Shown: positions 1 through 8,931, numbered from the stretch's first letter. The stretch: 39,042 nucleotides of DNA from JBCAWW01 sp039024315 (GCA_039024315.1 JBCCQN010000061.1:1-39042), one strand, 5' to 3'. Made by a program: numbers and translations. Notes: generated by a model not told the origin, from the letters alone.

Positions 1-402
1 AAGCTGGATCCAAAGGATGCTACCGAAGCTCAAAAACTAGCCATGAGTGGGGAAGAAAATCCAGCTATTGCCTATGATATAGAGGGATTGAGTATTTATC
101 GTAAGGGGGAGCAAGCTTATTTGATGGCCAGCAGCCAAGGTAATTTCTCTTACGCGATATTCGATTTAAGCCCTGATAATCAGTACCTCACTAGTATCAA
201 AATCAAAGATAAAGCCATTATCGATGGGGTGGAGGAAACGGATGGTTTGGCCTTATATCCAGACTCGCTAAACGAGAGCTTTCCCGCTGGGATTATGATT
301 GTGCAGGATGGCTTTAATTTTGAGGGAGACAGCACGGTACCCCAAAATTTCAAACTTATCGATTGGCGGCAGGTGCAGGCTGTGCTAGATGAGGTCGATT
401 AG
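1..402 (+). CDS. Beta-propeller 3-phytase, C-terminal part (5' end outside window)
   Basis: The frame is open from base 1, so only the last 133 residues are visible. They match the closing blades of beta-propeller (BPP) phytases: EGLSIY, then YLMASSQGNFSYAIFDL, then DGVEETDGLALYP, then FPAGIMIVQDG, and a final NFKLIDW strand. BPP phytases release phosphate from inositol hexakisphosphate with bound calcium and are normally exported; the signal peptide would lie outside this window. The first ATG in view (base 43) is an internal methionine, not a start. The downstream gap contains a hairpin and two GCGTT-type repeat motifs. Family assignment is by motif memory; the catalytic core cannot be checked here. 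Confidence 0.8.
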   Translation, partial: KLDPKDATEAQKLAMSGEENPAIAYDIEGLSIYRKGEQAYLMASSQGNFSYAIFDLSPDNQYLTSIKIKDKAIIDGVEETDGLALYPDSLNESFPAGIMIVQDGFNFEGDSTVPQNFKLIDWRQVQAVLDEVD

Positions 403-410
403 TTTTATTA

Positions 411-428
411 CTGCTTCGCAGAACGCTT
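411..428 (-). repeat. GCGTT-hairpin element
   Basis: Read on the minus strand: AAGCGTT, then stem CTGC, loop GAA, stem GCAG. It lies just after the phytase stop codon. A second AACGTTCTGC motif lies in opposite orientation at 496-506 without its own short hairpin, so the two motifs bracket the 465-485 hairpin. Confidence 0.65.
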
Positions 429-464
429 AAGTCTGGCGGTTTACACATTTGCTGCTTATTTGTA

Positions 465-485
465 GCGGTGTATTGCATACACCGC
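465..485. other. Strong hairpin downstream of phytase
   Basis: Perfect 9-bp inverted repeat, GCGGTGTAT and ATACACCGC, with a TGC loop. There is no T-run after it, so it is not a classical intrinsic terminator. It may protect or end the phytase mRNA, or be the core of a small composite repeat, since GCGTT-type motifs sit on both sides of it. Confidence 0.5.
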
Positions 486-569
486 AGAAGGAGCCAAACG
501 TTCTGCGTCCCTAAAGCTTTCGAGCGCAAAACCTAGCGAATCAAAGGCAAAAGCCTATCTTTGCGGGCG

Positions 570-2330
570 ATGAACGATTTTCAACATGAGGTGAGCATGC
601 CATGGTGGCGCAATCCATGGGTAGGCGGGGTACTGTTGGGCTGGTTGATACTCAACCTGATACAGGGCACTTTTACGGAGCTATTTCACGATGAGGCCTA
701 TTACTGGATGTTTTCCCAGCACCTTTCTTGGGGTTACGCTGAGCATGCGCCCATGGTGGCTTTGGTGATCCGTATTGGTACCTTGCTAGCACCTGAAGAG
801 TTGGGGGTCCGCTTGATTGTGGTCTTGCTCAATGTGGCAACTATCGGCCTAATTTGGGCGATGACAGACCGCAAAAAGCCTTGGCTATTTTGGATGCTCA
901 TGTTTGGCATGATCGAAGTGCAAGTAGGAGGATTCTTGGCGGTTCCCGATGCACCCATGATCTTTTTTGTCAGTTTGTTTTTGTATCGCTATCAAGTCTG
1001 GCTCAAAAACGAAAATTGGCTCAATACGCTATGGTTGACCCTCGCCATTATTGGGATTGTTTACAGCAAATATCATGGCATTATGGTGCTCTTTTTTACG
1101 CTGCTTTCCAATCTTCGGCTATTGCGAAATAAGTATTTCTGGACCATGGCCATTGCAGCGACCTTGGCCTATTTACCCCACCTTTCTTGGTTGGTCGAAA
1201 CCAATTTCTCGACCTTCAAATATCACCTACTAGATCGCATCCGCGAGCCGCATCCGATTGAGTTTAGCCTCAATTATGTAGTTAATCAAATCCTTGTAGC
1301 GGGGCCATTTATGGGCTTTTTGCTCTTTCCGGCAGCCTTTAAGGCCAAACCTCAGGATGAGTTTAATCGCGCCCTCAAATGGATATTGCTGGGTGTTTTA
1401 GGCTTTCTGTTTCTGCTGAGTTTCCGGACGCATATTGAGGCCAATTGGTCAGCATCGGCCTTCTTTCCGCTGGTTTTATTGGCTTACGGCTACATCGCCG
1501 AACGCGAAAATTGGCAGCTCTGGACCAAGCGCCTATTTGTGCCCAGTGTGATTATTATTTTGTTATTGCGACTCTACCTTATGATAGATTTTATTCCCGC
1601 ACTCAAGCAAGTGCGGAATGAATTTCACCATTGGCCCGAATGGGCCGAAGTCGTATCCGAAATAGCCGGTGATCGAACGGCGGTTTTTATCAATGGCTAT
1701 CAGCATCCGTCTAAATATCGCTTTTATGCAGGCAAGGAAGCTTGGGTTGTCAATAATTTTGGCTATCACAAAACCCAATATGATAGATGGGGCTATATGG
1801 AGGACTCCATTCAGGGGGAGGAAATCTGTCTCGTTTCGCGCGGACCTTTCAAGGGGTGTGATACCTTGCGATCAGAAGGTGGACTCAAGATGTACTATCG
1901 TTATCTACCTGATTTTCATAGCTACAATCGCATCGATATTGAAGTGGGGGCAAAAGAGTTGAGTGTTCCGCGCAGCGATACCCTCTACGTGCCACTCAAA
2001 CTGAAAAATGGCTATGATGCGCCCAAAAAGTTTGTGGATAATAAAGAGGAGTTTGTGCCGCATATCTCCTATCATCTCTATAAATATGATAAACGGCTGG
2101 CTTCAAAATGGACTACGGGCTATTTGGCTAGCAAAACCATTGTAGATAGTCTTGAGCTAGAAGTGCCAATCGTAATTGATGTCAAACCCGGTGAGTATCA
2201 CGTGATATTTTCCATCAGCCAAGGATGGTTTCACAGCGGATTTAATGGAGTGTACGTACCTATAAAAATCCTAGCTCCAGCTGGGCTTCCTCAGACATCA
2301 TCTCTTTATCCCAAGGCGGATCAAAAGTAA
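570..2330 (+). CDS. GT39/ArnT-like membrane glycosyltransferase
   Basis: A 586-residue polytopic membrane protein. The first loop after TM1 has the acidic motif FHDEAYYW, typical of GT39 (PMT/ArnT-type) enzymes, which transfer a sugar from a polyprenyl-phosphate donor on the outer face of the inner membrane; the Asp is the expected catalytic base. About ten hydrophobic segments follow to roughly residue 360, then a soluble C-terminal domain of about 220 residues. I chose ATG 570 over an in-frame TTG at 561. Its 3' end overlaps the convergent SufT-like gene by 71 bp. A degenerate GCGTT element lies in the C-terminal part and a regular one at 1487-1505. The acceptor is unknown. Confidence 0.82.
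   Translation: MNDFQHEVSMPWWRNPWVGGVLLGWLILNLIQGTFTELFHDEAYYWMFSQHLSWGYAEHAPMVALVIRIGTLLAPEELGVRLIVVLLNVATIGLIWAMTDRKKPWLFWMLMFGMIEVQVGGFLAVPDAPMIFFVSLFLYRYQVWLKNENWLNTLWLTLAIIGIVYSKYHGIMVLFFTLLSNLRLLRNKYFWTMAIAATLAYLPHLSWLVETNFSTFKYHLLDRIREPHPIEFSLNYVVNQILVAGPFMGFLLFPAAFKAKPQDEFNRALKWILLGVLGFLFLLSFRTHIEANWSASAFFPLVLLAYGYIAERENWQLWTKRLFVPSVIIILLLRLYLMIDFIPALKQVRNEFHHWPEWAEVVSEIAGDRTAVFINGYQHPSKYRFYAGKEAWVVNNFGYHKTQYDRWGYMEDSIQGEEICLVSRGPFKGCDTLRSEGGLKMYYRYLPDFHSYNRIDIEVGAKELSVPRSDTLYVPLKLKNGYDAPKKFVDNKEEFVPHISYHLYKYDKRLASKWTTGYLASKTIVDSLELEVPIVIDVKPGEYHVIFSISQGWFHSGFNGVYVPIKILAPAGLPQTSSLYPKADQK
1487..1505 (-). repeat. GCGTT-hairpin element (inside glycosyltransferase CDS)
   Basis: Minus-strand reading: GCGTT, stem CGGC, six-base loop GATGTA, stem GCCG. 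On the coding strand it specifies GYIAER. Confidence 0.5.
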
Positions 2331-2574
2331 GGTCAACCTCTGCTGATTCCACTCCTGGTACCGAAAGGGTTTTCTCTTTGACCTCTGCAGGCAGCATTTC
2401 TGCTGCGGGGCAAGCAGGTGCCGTCAAAGTCATGAGTACACGAGCGTGTTTGAGATCATCCGTTACATCTATATCGTAAATTAGGCCAAGTTCATAGATG
2501 TTGACCGGAATCTCTGGATCATATACAGTCGAGATTTGTTCTTTGATAAGGGCTTTTACTTCTACTTTGGTCAT
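2260..2574 (-). CDS. SufT/MIP18-like (DUF59) Fe-S assembly protein
   Basis: A 104-residue protein with the DUF59/MIP18 signature: DPEIPVNIYELGLIYDI at residues 18-34 and TLTAPACPAAEMLP with the conserved cysteine, followed by DLTFDPPWD. Members (SufT, PaaD, MIP18) help mature or deliver Fe-S clusters in the cytoplasm. The open frame extends to 2601, but ATG 2574 (MTKVEVK) has an AAGGAT ribosome-binding-like stretch just upstream. It follows the SufE gene by 47 bp on the same strand, which supports a shared role. Its last 71 bp overlap the end of the convergent glycosyltransferase gene. Confidence 0.88.
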   Translation of the reverse strand: MTKVEVKALIKEQISTVYDPEIPVNIYELGLIYDIDVTDDLKHARVLMTLTAPACPAAEMLPAEVKEKTLSVPGVESAEVDLTFDPPWDKEMMSEEAQLELGFL

Positions 2575-2621
2575 GATGCTATCCTTAGTCTTCAGATACA
2601 AACGAAATTTAGCGCACTTTG

Positions 2622-3050
2622 TTAGCTGGCTTGTTGTCGCAGCGCTAAGGCATAATACTTCATTTGTTTGATCATGGCATTGAGGCCATTGGAGCGGGTA
2701 GGCGAGAGGTGTTCTCGCATACCGATTTTGTCAATAAAGCTGAGGTCGGCCTCTAGAATTTCTTGGGGTCTTTGATCAGATAGCACTCTCATCAACATGG
2801 CGATCAGCCCTTTGGTGATGATCGCGTCGCTGTCGGCGGTAAAATGAATCTTATCGCTTTTTGGTTCGGCGGCTAGCCAAACTTGAGATTGACAGCCATG
2901 TACAATATTGTCTTCTGATTTCTTTGCCTCCGGCAAAGTGTCTAGATCTTGGCCCATTTCGATGAGGTATTGGTATTTATCCAACCAATCATCAAACATG
3001 CTAAACTCTTCCACTATTTCTTGGGCTGCTTCAGCAATCGATAATCCCAT
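2622..3050 (-). CDS. sufE: SufE family cysteine-desulfuration protein
   Basis: A 142-residue protein matching SufE along its whole length: N-terminal EEFSMFDDWLDKYQYLIEMG, the sulfur-accepting cysteine at about residue 53 in VHGCQSQVWL, then a helix with LIAMLMRVLSDQRPQEIL and a C-terminal LSPTRSNGLNAM segment. SufE takes persulfide sulfur from the desulfurase SufS and passes it to the SufBCD scaffold. The usual sufBCDS genes are not in the window. It is first in a two-gene minus-strand unit with the SufT-like gene and is divergent from the sigma factor gene, sharing a 134-bp upstream region. Confidence 0.93.
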   Translation of the reverse strand: MGLSIAEAAQEIVEEFSMFDDWLDKYQYLIEMGQDLDTLPEAKKSEDNIVHGCQSQVWLAAEPKSDKIHFTADSDAIITKGLIAMLMRVLSDQRPQEILEADLSFIDKIGMREHLSPTRSNGLNAMIKQMKYYALALRQQAS

Positions 3051-3184
3051 ACCTTTAAATTAGTTAGATCGTGTTAGCCTTCTGTAATACAAACATACAT
3101 AAAGCTTCGCTAATACGAGAGAAAAATAACTGAGAAAGTGTAAGACTGTTTGCGCATATGACACTAAGTTTTAAAAGCTGATGC

Positions 3185-3697
3185 ATGAAGGAAGCTGAAT
3201 ACCTCAAATTGATGGAAGCCAATCAGGAACGTTTGCAGCGTATCTGTCGCTTTTATTGCCGCGATGTGGAGGCGCAAAAGGATTTAATGCAAGAGATTGC
3301 TTTTCAGATTTGGCGTTCGCGCGAGCGCTACCGTGGCGAGGCGCAACTCAATACTTGGCTCTATCGGATTGGAATCAATACTGCTTTAGCTTACCTGCGT
3401 AAGCAAAAAAAGCGAGAGACACAGCCATTAGAAGCTAAAGCTCAAGTGGTTGCAGACGCGCGTAATCCCGAAGAAAAACTGGAACAGCAAGAACGCTTAG
3501 ATCTACTGATGCAGGCTATCCAGCAGCTCAAAAAACTGGACCAAAGCATCATCCTGCTCTATCTAGAAGAGCTGAGCTACCAAGAAATCGCTAAAGTTAC
3601 GGGCTTAAGCGAGAGTAATGTGGGGGTGAAAATCAACCGCATCAAAAAACGAATCAGTCAAAATTTGAAAAAGAGTACGGGTTATGAACTTAGATGA
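3185..3697 (+). CDS. ECF-type RNA polymerase sigma factor
   Basis: A 170-residue two-domain sigma factor. Region 2 spans about residues 10-75 (DLMQEIAFQIWRSRERYRG, then NTWLYRIGINTALAYLRK). Region 4 spans about 108-165 (QLKKLDQSIILLYLEELSY, then IAKVTGLSESNVGVKINRIK). The acidic linker between them is typical of ECF sigma factors. The stop codon lies inside the next gene (14-bp overlap), which implies co-translation with that membrane protein, the likely anti-sigma partner. The stimulus cannot be read from the sequence. Confidence 0.92.
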   Translation: MKEAEYLKLMEANQERLQRICRFYCRDVEAQKDLMQEIAFQIWRSRERYRGEAQLNTWLYRIGINTALAYLRKQKKRETQPLEAKAQVVADARNPEEKLEQQERLDLLMQAIQQLKKLDQSIILLYLEELSYQEIAKVTGLSESNVGVKINRIKKRISQNLKKSTGYELR

Positions 3698-4286
3698 GTT
3701 GAAAAACGACTGGCAGGCTCAAACACTCGAAGCTACTGAGCCGAAACTGGAAATGAGAAGCCTGAAAAGCAAATTCAGAGACCAGCTCAAATCCTTCGAA
3801 AGAGACCATAATCCTCAGACCGTTATGGTGATGGGCATCGTGATGAGTGTATTTGCCCTATTGGGTCTGATCGGCTGGGTGATTAAAGGCAATCCGTTTT
3901 CTCAGCTAGTGAGCTTTTCCTTCGGAGGAACAGCCCTCTTTCAATTTTTGCGATACTATGCCACCCGTAAGCGCCCAGAACCAGATACAGATATTAGAGC
4001 CTATTTGGAACAAAGCCTGCGTCAACTCCGCTGGCATCGTTACAGCGTCTATGTAGTAAGCTTGATTGGGGGATTCCCGATGCTGAGCTTTAGTTTGCTC
4101 ACCCTTCTACAAGAGTGGGCTAGCATCGACAATGCTACCCTGTTTGCCCTGCTGGTCTATCTTTGTTTAGCGGTAGTGCTAGTCGGTGTGATTTTCTGGT
4201 ATCAAAAACGATTTATGTACGATACCATTCGCTTAAAAAAGGAAATAAAGACGCTCTTAGCCGAATACAAGCTCAAGGAATCTTAG
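3684..4286 (+). CDS. Four-TM membrane protein, putative anti-sigma partner
   Basis: A 200-residue protein with a cytoplasmic N-terminal segment (MNLDELKNDWQAQ...) followed by four hydrophobic helices at about residues 47-67, 75-90, 115-140 and 150-175. An N-terminal LK..W helix joined to membrane helices is common in the membrane partners encoded after ECF sigma genes in Bacteroidota. The 14-bp overlap with the sigma gene supports this, but no zinc-finger anti-sigma motif is present, so the role is inferred. Its last 4 bp overlap the end of the convergent histidine kinase gene. Confidence 0.6.
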   Translation: MNLDELKNDWQAQTLEATEPKLEMRSLKSKFRDQLKSFERDHNPQTVMVMGIVMSVFALLGLIGWVIKGNPFSQLVSFSFGGTALFQFLRYYATRKRPEPDTDIRAYLEQSLRQLRWHRYSVYVVSLIGGFPMLSFSLLTLLQEWASIDNATLFALLVYLCLAVVLVGVIFWYQKRFMYDTIRLKKEIKTLLAEYKLKES

Positions 4287-7200
4287 GCTTCTTGATTTTG
4301 ATACTCGGTTGGCGACAGTCCAAACTGTTTTTTAAAACTACGGGTAAAGTGATTGGGACTCGAAAAGCCCATCTCATAGGCAATGTCAGAGATACTGACG
4401 GCTTTTTGTTTGAGAAGGTCGGCGGCCCTTTGTAGCCGCATCGAACGGATCAACTTACCCGCAGTTTGGTCGATGAGGGCTTTGAGCTTACGATTGAGAT
4501 TGTTGACACTCATGCCTACTTCCTCACTCAAGACTTCTACGCTAAATTGCTCATTGCTAAGGTTGTTTTCAATGATTTCTAGTACCTTTTTGATGAAAGT
4601 CTGCTCGATAGGGACCGCACTCACTTCGTTGGGACGGATCACCGTAGCGGTACTAAAGCGTTCTCGCAGGCGTTTGCGTTGCTCGATTAGATTGGCCATC
4701 CGCACCTCTAACTCTCTAGAATTGAAAGGTTTAAGCAAATAATCATCAATCCCTAATTCTAGCCCTTGGATTTTGCTTTCTTCCGAAGCCTTGGAGGTAA
4801 GTAAGATCAGTGGGATATGGCTGGTTCGCTCATCCTCCTTCATGCCTTTGGCCACCCCATAGCCATCCAGTTCGGGCATCATGATATCCGAGATGATGAG
4901 GTCTGGGATATGTTCTTTGGCTCGTTCTAGCCCAAGGCGGCCATTTTCGGCTTCATGGACTTTGTAACCAAAACTGATGATCTGCTCCTTGACGAAGGCT
5001 CGGATGTCGGGATTGTCTTCGATCAAGAGGATTTGCTCGGCTTCGGGCTTCTCCGCAAGCGTGGCTTCAGCATTCGCAATTGTTTTACTCGGCAAGGCCG
5101 CTGGATTGAGGGTTGTAGCTGCGGTAGCAGTACTTATGGCCGTCAAGTCATCTGGGATAGGAAGGCTAATAAAAAAGCTGGTACCCTGACCGAGCTCACT
5201 TTCGACCTGAATGCTGCCTTGATGGAGCTCTACTAACTCTTTGACGAGGGACAAACCGATGCCCGTACCCGGTTGGGCTTGACTTTCGCTGCTATCTGCT
5301 TGGTAAAAACGGTCAAAGATATGAGGTAACTGATTGGCTTTGATACCCACGCCCGAGTCGGTGATATTGATTTTTAGGTTATCAGCTTGCCGCTGAACGC
5401 TCATCTTGATGCTGCCCTCAGCTGGGGTAAATTTCATGGCATTGGAAAGGAGATTAAAAATCACCCTTTCTATCTTTTTGTTATCAAAAGCCGTGTCCAA
5501 TTGCGTGAACTCACTTTCGAAGATGAGATTAATACCCTTTTCTTCGGCCATGGACTCAAAGGAATACAATATATGCTTGAGAAAAGGCATTGCATCAAGT
5601 CGCTCTATATTGAGTTCCATGCCCCCAGCCTCGATTTTGGCTACATCCAATACCTGATTTACAAGGTCGAGGAGGCGGTGGCCATTACGACCCACCATTT
5701 CGAGCCGATTTTTGAGAACTGGATCTTGAAGGGAGGATTGTACTTGCTCGTTTTGACCGAGAATTAAGGTAAGCGGGGTCCGAAACTCGTGGGAAATATT
5801 GGTAAAGAAGCGAGTTTTCATGGCATCTAGCTCGCGTAGCTTTTCGGCTTCTTTACGCCTTTGCTCTTTGCGAAGGCGTTCTTCTTCCAGCTCCATCTCT
5901 TGCTCTTTGAGGCGGATACGCTGGCGATAACGATACCACAAAAAGCCTCCCAAGCCGATCAGCAAGACGATAGCGGCAATCCCTAAGATCAGATTGCGCA
6001 GGGCTTCTTGCTCGGCCGTATCCAGCTTAGATTGGGTGAGATCATTTTGCAGGATAAGATTTTCTTTTTCCTTTTTTTCGGTTTCGTACTCAATGTTGAG
6101 TTGATTGATGGTCTCTATTGATTCGAGATTGACGAGAGAGTCATTAAATTTTTGATATGCCTTAAGATATTTAAAAGCTAGCGCCGAATTTCCTTGCATT
6201 TCGTAAATCTCACTTAGGTATTTAGCCCCATATTTTTGGCCTGTGAGATCTTCATACTCTTCAGCTGTCTTTAATTCTTTCTCAAACCATATTCTGGCTT
6301 CAGATAGTTGATTTTGTCTGAGTGCCAATTGTCCAAGTCCGTCAAAAGCCGCAGTAACAACATCTGATTCTGCTTCCTCCAAATAGGATACTGATTCCTC
6401 AAATATGGTCTTTGCTTTTTCTAGTTCATTCCGATTTTGCCCGTACCAATTTGCTATATCAACTAATGCACTTCCTATCAATAGAGGATCCTCAGTCTTT
6501 CTGGAATACTCAAGACTTTTTTCATAATAGGGCAAAGCCTCATCGGGCTTTTTAAGCTCATTCAATGTATAGCCAATATAACTATATGTGGTTGCTAGCC
6601 CCACTACATCCCCTATTTCTTCTTGAAGTCTTTCTGCCGCTTTATATTGTATTAATGCATCTTGATATTGTCCTTTCTCAGTGTATAGATCTCCTATCTG
6701 ATTACGAGTTCCTGCCTGGCCATATAATAAATTCTGGCTTTCTTGAATCCTTAATGCCTTAAAATTGTAGTAGACAGCAGAATCATTTTGCGCTCGACTA
6801 TAAAAGAGAAAGGCCTTGTTTTTGTAAGATCGGGCAATTCCCGAGCTATCTCCCACCAGTTGGTAAACTTCTAATGCACGATTGAGAAAATTGAATGCAG
6901 AATCGAACTTTTGCTCATCTTCTGCAATAATGAATAAATTGTTAAAGGCATTTGCCTTGCCTTTATAATTGTTTATTTCATTAGCATAGCGAAGCGTTTG
7001 CTTAAAATAACTTACCGCCTCTTGGTTTTTATTATTAAGCATTAAGCAGAAGCCTAAGTTATTTGTAATATTCATTAGGCCTTCTACATAATTGATTTGC
7101 TCGCCGATTTCTAGCGCTTCTTCCAAAACTAAATATGCAGAATCCCAATTGCTTTCAATCCTATAACACCTACTCAGATTGACGTAGCCATCAACTAATT

Positions 7201-7393
7201 GAGGAAACAAACTTTGTTCTTTTGAAAGCTTGACTGCTTGGTAAGCTAGGGATTTGGCTTCTGAAACATTTTTGCGATATAGTTGATAAGCATTGTTGTT
7301 AATGCTATCAATTATTACACCCTGCCCAAAACCAAAATAGGCAAAAAATAGGAGGGTAGAGGATAGTAAAATATGTCTCGAGGAATAATTCAA
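4283..7393 (-). CDS. Hybrid histidine kinase: TPR sensor, HK, receiver, AraC-type output
   Basis: A 1036-residue one-protein two-component system. Domains in order: signal peptide 1-24; TPR-like helical repeats about 35-420; transmembrane helix about 468-487; charged coiled coil about 490-520; HisKA with His535 in NISHEFRTP; HATPase (NLLSNAMKFTP, DSGVGI, GTGIGLSLV) to about 745; receiver 787-905 with Asp836 in IISDIMMP; AraC-type helix-turn-helix about 930-1033. It should sense a signal in the periplasm and bind DNA directly. The start is TTG at 7393: the in-frame stop lies only 18 bp upstream and there is no ATG near the signal peptide. The TPR part is clearly richer in A+T than the kinase part. 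Target genes are unknown; the divergent gene at 7540 is one candidate. Confidence 0.93.
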   Translation of the reverse strand: MNYSSRHILLSSTLLFFAYFGFGQGVIIDSINNNAYQLYRKNVSEAKSLAYQAVKLSKEQSLFPQLVDGYVNLSRCYRIESNWDSAYLVLEEALEIGEQINYVEGLMNITNNLGFCLMLNNKNQEAVSYFKQTLRYANEINNYKGKANAFNNLFIIAEDEQKFDSAFNFLNRALEVYQLVGDSSGIARSYKNKAFLFYSRAQNDSAVYYNFKALRIQESQNLLYGQAGTRNQIGDLYTEKGQYQDALIQYKAAERLQEEIGDVVGLATTYSYIGYTLNELKKPDEALPYYEKSLEYSRKTEDPLLIGSALVDIANWYGQNRNELEKAKTIFEESVSYLEEAESDVVTAAFDGLGQLALRQNQLSEARIWFEKELKTAEEYEDLTGQKYGAKYLSEIYEMQGNSALAFKYLKAYQKFNDSLVNLESIETINQLNIEYETEKKEKENLILQNDLTQSKLDTAEQEALRNLILGIAAIVLLIGLGGFLWYRYRQRIRLKEQEMELEEERLRKEQRRKEAEKLRELDAMKTRFFTNISHEFRTPLTLILGQNEQVQSSLQDPVLKNRLEMVGRNGHRLLDLVNQVLDVAKIEAGGMELNIERLDAMPFLKHILYSFESMAEEKGINLIFESEFTQLDTAFDNKKIERVIFNLLSNAMKFTPAEGSIKMSVQRQADNLKINITDSGVGIKANQLPHIFDRFYQADSSESQAQPGTGIGLSLVKELVELHQGSIQVESELGQGTSFFISLPIPDDLTAISTATAATTLNPAALPSKTIANAEATLAEKPEAEQILLIEDNPDIRAFVKEQIISFGYKVHEAENGRLGLERAKEHIPDLIISDIMMPELDGYGVAKGMKEDERTSHIPLILLTSKASEESKIQGLELGIDDYLLKPFNSRELEVRMANLIEQRKRLRERFSTATVIRPNEVSAVPIEQTFIKKVLEIIENNLSNEQFSVEVLSEEVGMSVNNLNRKLKALIDQTAGKLIRSMRLQRAADLLKQKAVSISDIAYEMGFSSPNHFTRSFKKQFGLSPTEYQNQEA
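5383..5400 (-). repeat. GCGTT-hairpin element (inside histidine kinase CDS)
   Basis: Minus-strand reading: GCGTT, stem CAGC, five-base loop GGCAA, stem GCTG. It encodes SVQRQAD in the HATPase domain of the kinase. Confidence 0.45.
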
Positions 7394-7539
7394 AAATAGG
7401 TAGTTTATACTTTACTGTAAATTCTGATTTTTTTATCTAAAACTCAATTTTCGAATTATATTAGACTGACACTATCGGAATATCTAATTTTTCATTTTTC
7501 GAGAGTCCGAATTACTTCCCACTTTTAAATAATATTTCT

Positions 7540-8679
7540 ATGGCAAGCATTGAGGAAATCAAAAACATGTCCCTAGACGAAATAGATCATCTTGCAGTTG
7601 AAGAATTTCCCGATAAGGAAGATGTCTCAGATGCAGAACTTGCGGATATCGCCGTTGAGAAGAAAAACAAAATTCGAGAAAAACAAACCCAAAAAGCTGA
7701 AGGAGCGGATCCAGGAGTTCATTTTAATCTTGACTTCAAAACCTATTCCGCTCCAGAAAAAGTTCATTGGGTAAACGTGGACATTTTTATCAGTATCCCC
7801 GAAAAACAGAACACGCGTAGCCTAAGTGGTACTAAGGTGAGTAAGGAGGAATTCCAACACCACGTTAGCTTTACGATGGATGCTAATAATGGGGATAAGA
7901 ATAATCCTGTCAGACATAATGAATTGGATCTTTCTGAGCCGTACAAAATCTTGGTTCCGTTTGTTGATGTTAATTGGTTTGAAAAAAAACATCATGAAAT
8001 GGATATCCATTATCGTTTAGAGTTTAAGTATAATGAGATTGATGTGGTGGCTCACACCGCTGAAGGAGTCCTAAAGGCCTCGGCCGTTCACGAAGGCCCA
8101 TTTGCCATTGAGACTGACAAGTCAAATCTTCCGTCCTACATGCCATGGAATCAGCAAGTGGGAGACCTACACTTTGATGAAGTTATCTATACAGAGCATG
8201 GCGTTTGGTGGAGAATGCATTATGTGGGTGATATGCCCAGACCTACTTATCTGGTAGGAGAATACAATTCTAATACCAACTTTTGCCCCTATCCTTCGGC
8301 TCATGGCAATTATAAGGTTGATCACTACGAATCTTGTTTTTTACCTTATCCTAGGCTAAAGAACTCGACTTACCCTAGACAGCGTTGTAGTATCTTTGTT
8401 GGAAATGGACACGAAAGAAGGATTCTGACCCCCCCTGTAGACTTTGATGTGCATAAAGGTGATTGGAAAATTGTGGGCACCTTCTTAAGTGGCTCGGGGC
8501 ACGCGTCCAATCATACCCCTTCTAATAACAAACTGCCGGTTTCTACTACTCCTGCAACTGGTAGCGCCCCCCGTGCGGCTGAGAGTATAGAGGAACAAAG
8601 TCCAACTTCTGCTCCCGAACCCGTAGAAAACGGTTTCTTGGCCGGTATCATTGCTTGGTTTAAATCTTTGTTTTCTTAA
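7540..8679 (+). CDS. Uncharacterised 379-residue protein
   Basis: I do not recognise a family. The first 60 residues are acidic and lysine-rich (possible coiled coil). Residues about 65-190 look like a beta-rich domain (VHFNLDFKTYSAPEKVHWV, then DIFISIPEK). Residues 200-320 are rich in Trp, Tyr, His and Cys (VWWRMHYVGDMPRPTYLVG, NFCPYPSAHG). A low-complexity Ser/Thr/Pro linker (about 320-365) leads to a short hydrophobic tail, GFLAGIIAWFKSLFS. There is no N-terminal signal peptide. The gene is divergent from the histidine kinase across a 146-bp AT-rich gap and ends with a good terminator, so it is a single-gene unit. Its A+T content resembles the TPR half of the kinase. Confidence 0.75.
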   Translation: MASIEEIKNMSLDEIDHLAVEEFPDKEDVSDAELADIAVEKKNKIREKQTQKAEGADPGVHFNLDFKTYSAPEKVHWVNVDIFISIPEKQNTRSLSGTKVSKEEFQHHVSFTMDANNGDKNNPVRHNELDLSEPYKILVPFVDVNWFEKKHHEMDIHYRLEFKYNEIDVVAHTAEGVLKASAVHEGPFAIETDKSNLPSYMPWNQQVGDLHFDEVIYTEHGVWWRMHYVGDMPRPTYLVGEYNSNTNFCPYPSAHGNYKVDHYESCFLPYPRLKNSTYPRQRCSIFVGNGHERRILTPPVDFDVHKGDWKIVGTFLSGSGHASNHTPSNNKLPVSTTPATGSAPRAAESIEEQSPTSAPEPVENGFLAGIIAWFKSLFS

Positions 8680-8704
8680 AAAAACGATAATCTACTTGAT
8701 AAGG

Positions 8705-8732
8705 AGAGGAGTCAATTGGCTCCTCTTTTTTT
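8705..8732 (+). terminator. Rho-independent terminator after the 7540 gene
   Basis: Stem AGAGGAG and CTCCTCT with an 8-base loop, followed by a run of seven T. It starts 26 bases after the stop codon at 8679. Confidence 0.85.
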
Positions 8733-8805
8733 GCGTGTGGGCGAGGGCTTTCGCATCGATGCTAAGTGGATGGCCTTTGCTGTGCAGAACGCTTATCTCC
8801 GGAAA

Positions 8806-8837
8806 AGTATTAAGACAATCGTACTTGGTATTAAGAC
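8806..8837 (+). repeat. Copy of the 21-bp AGTATTAAGACAATNGTA unit
   Basis: One full unit (AGTATTAAGACAATCGTACTT) is followed by the start of a second one. The same unit is tandemly repeated at 13072-13148 and occurs on the other strand at 24361-24387. Confidence 0.55.
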
Positions 8838-8931
8838 TTTTTTGATCCTGACTACAAGCGTCATTTTGGCCCTAAATATTATTTGCTATTTCTTGTAAGC
8901 TAATATGGACATACTCTATTCGAGTGATATA

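Noticed and set aside
5387..5767. 126-codon plus-strand frame inside the histidine kinase gene
   Set aside because: Opposite to the conserved HisKA/HATPase region; no start signal or domain.
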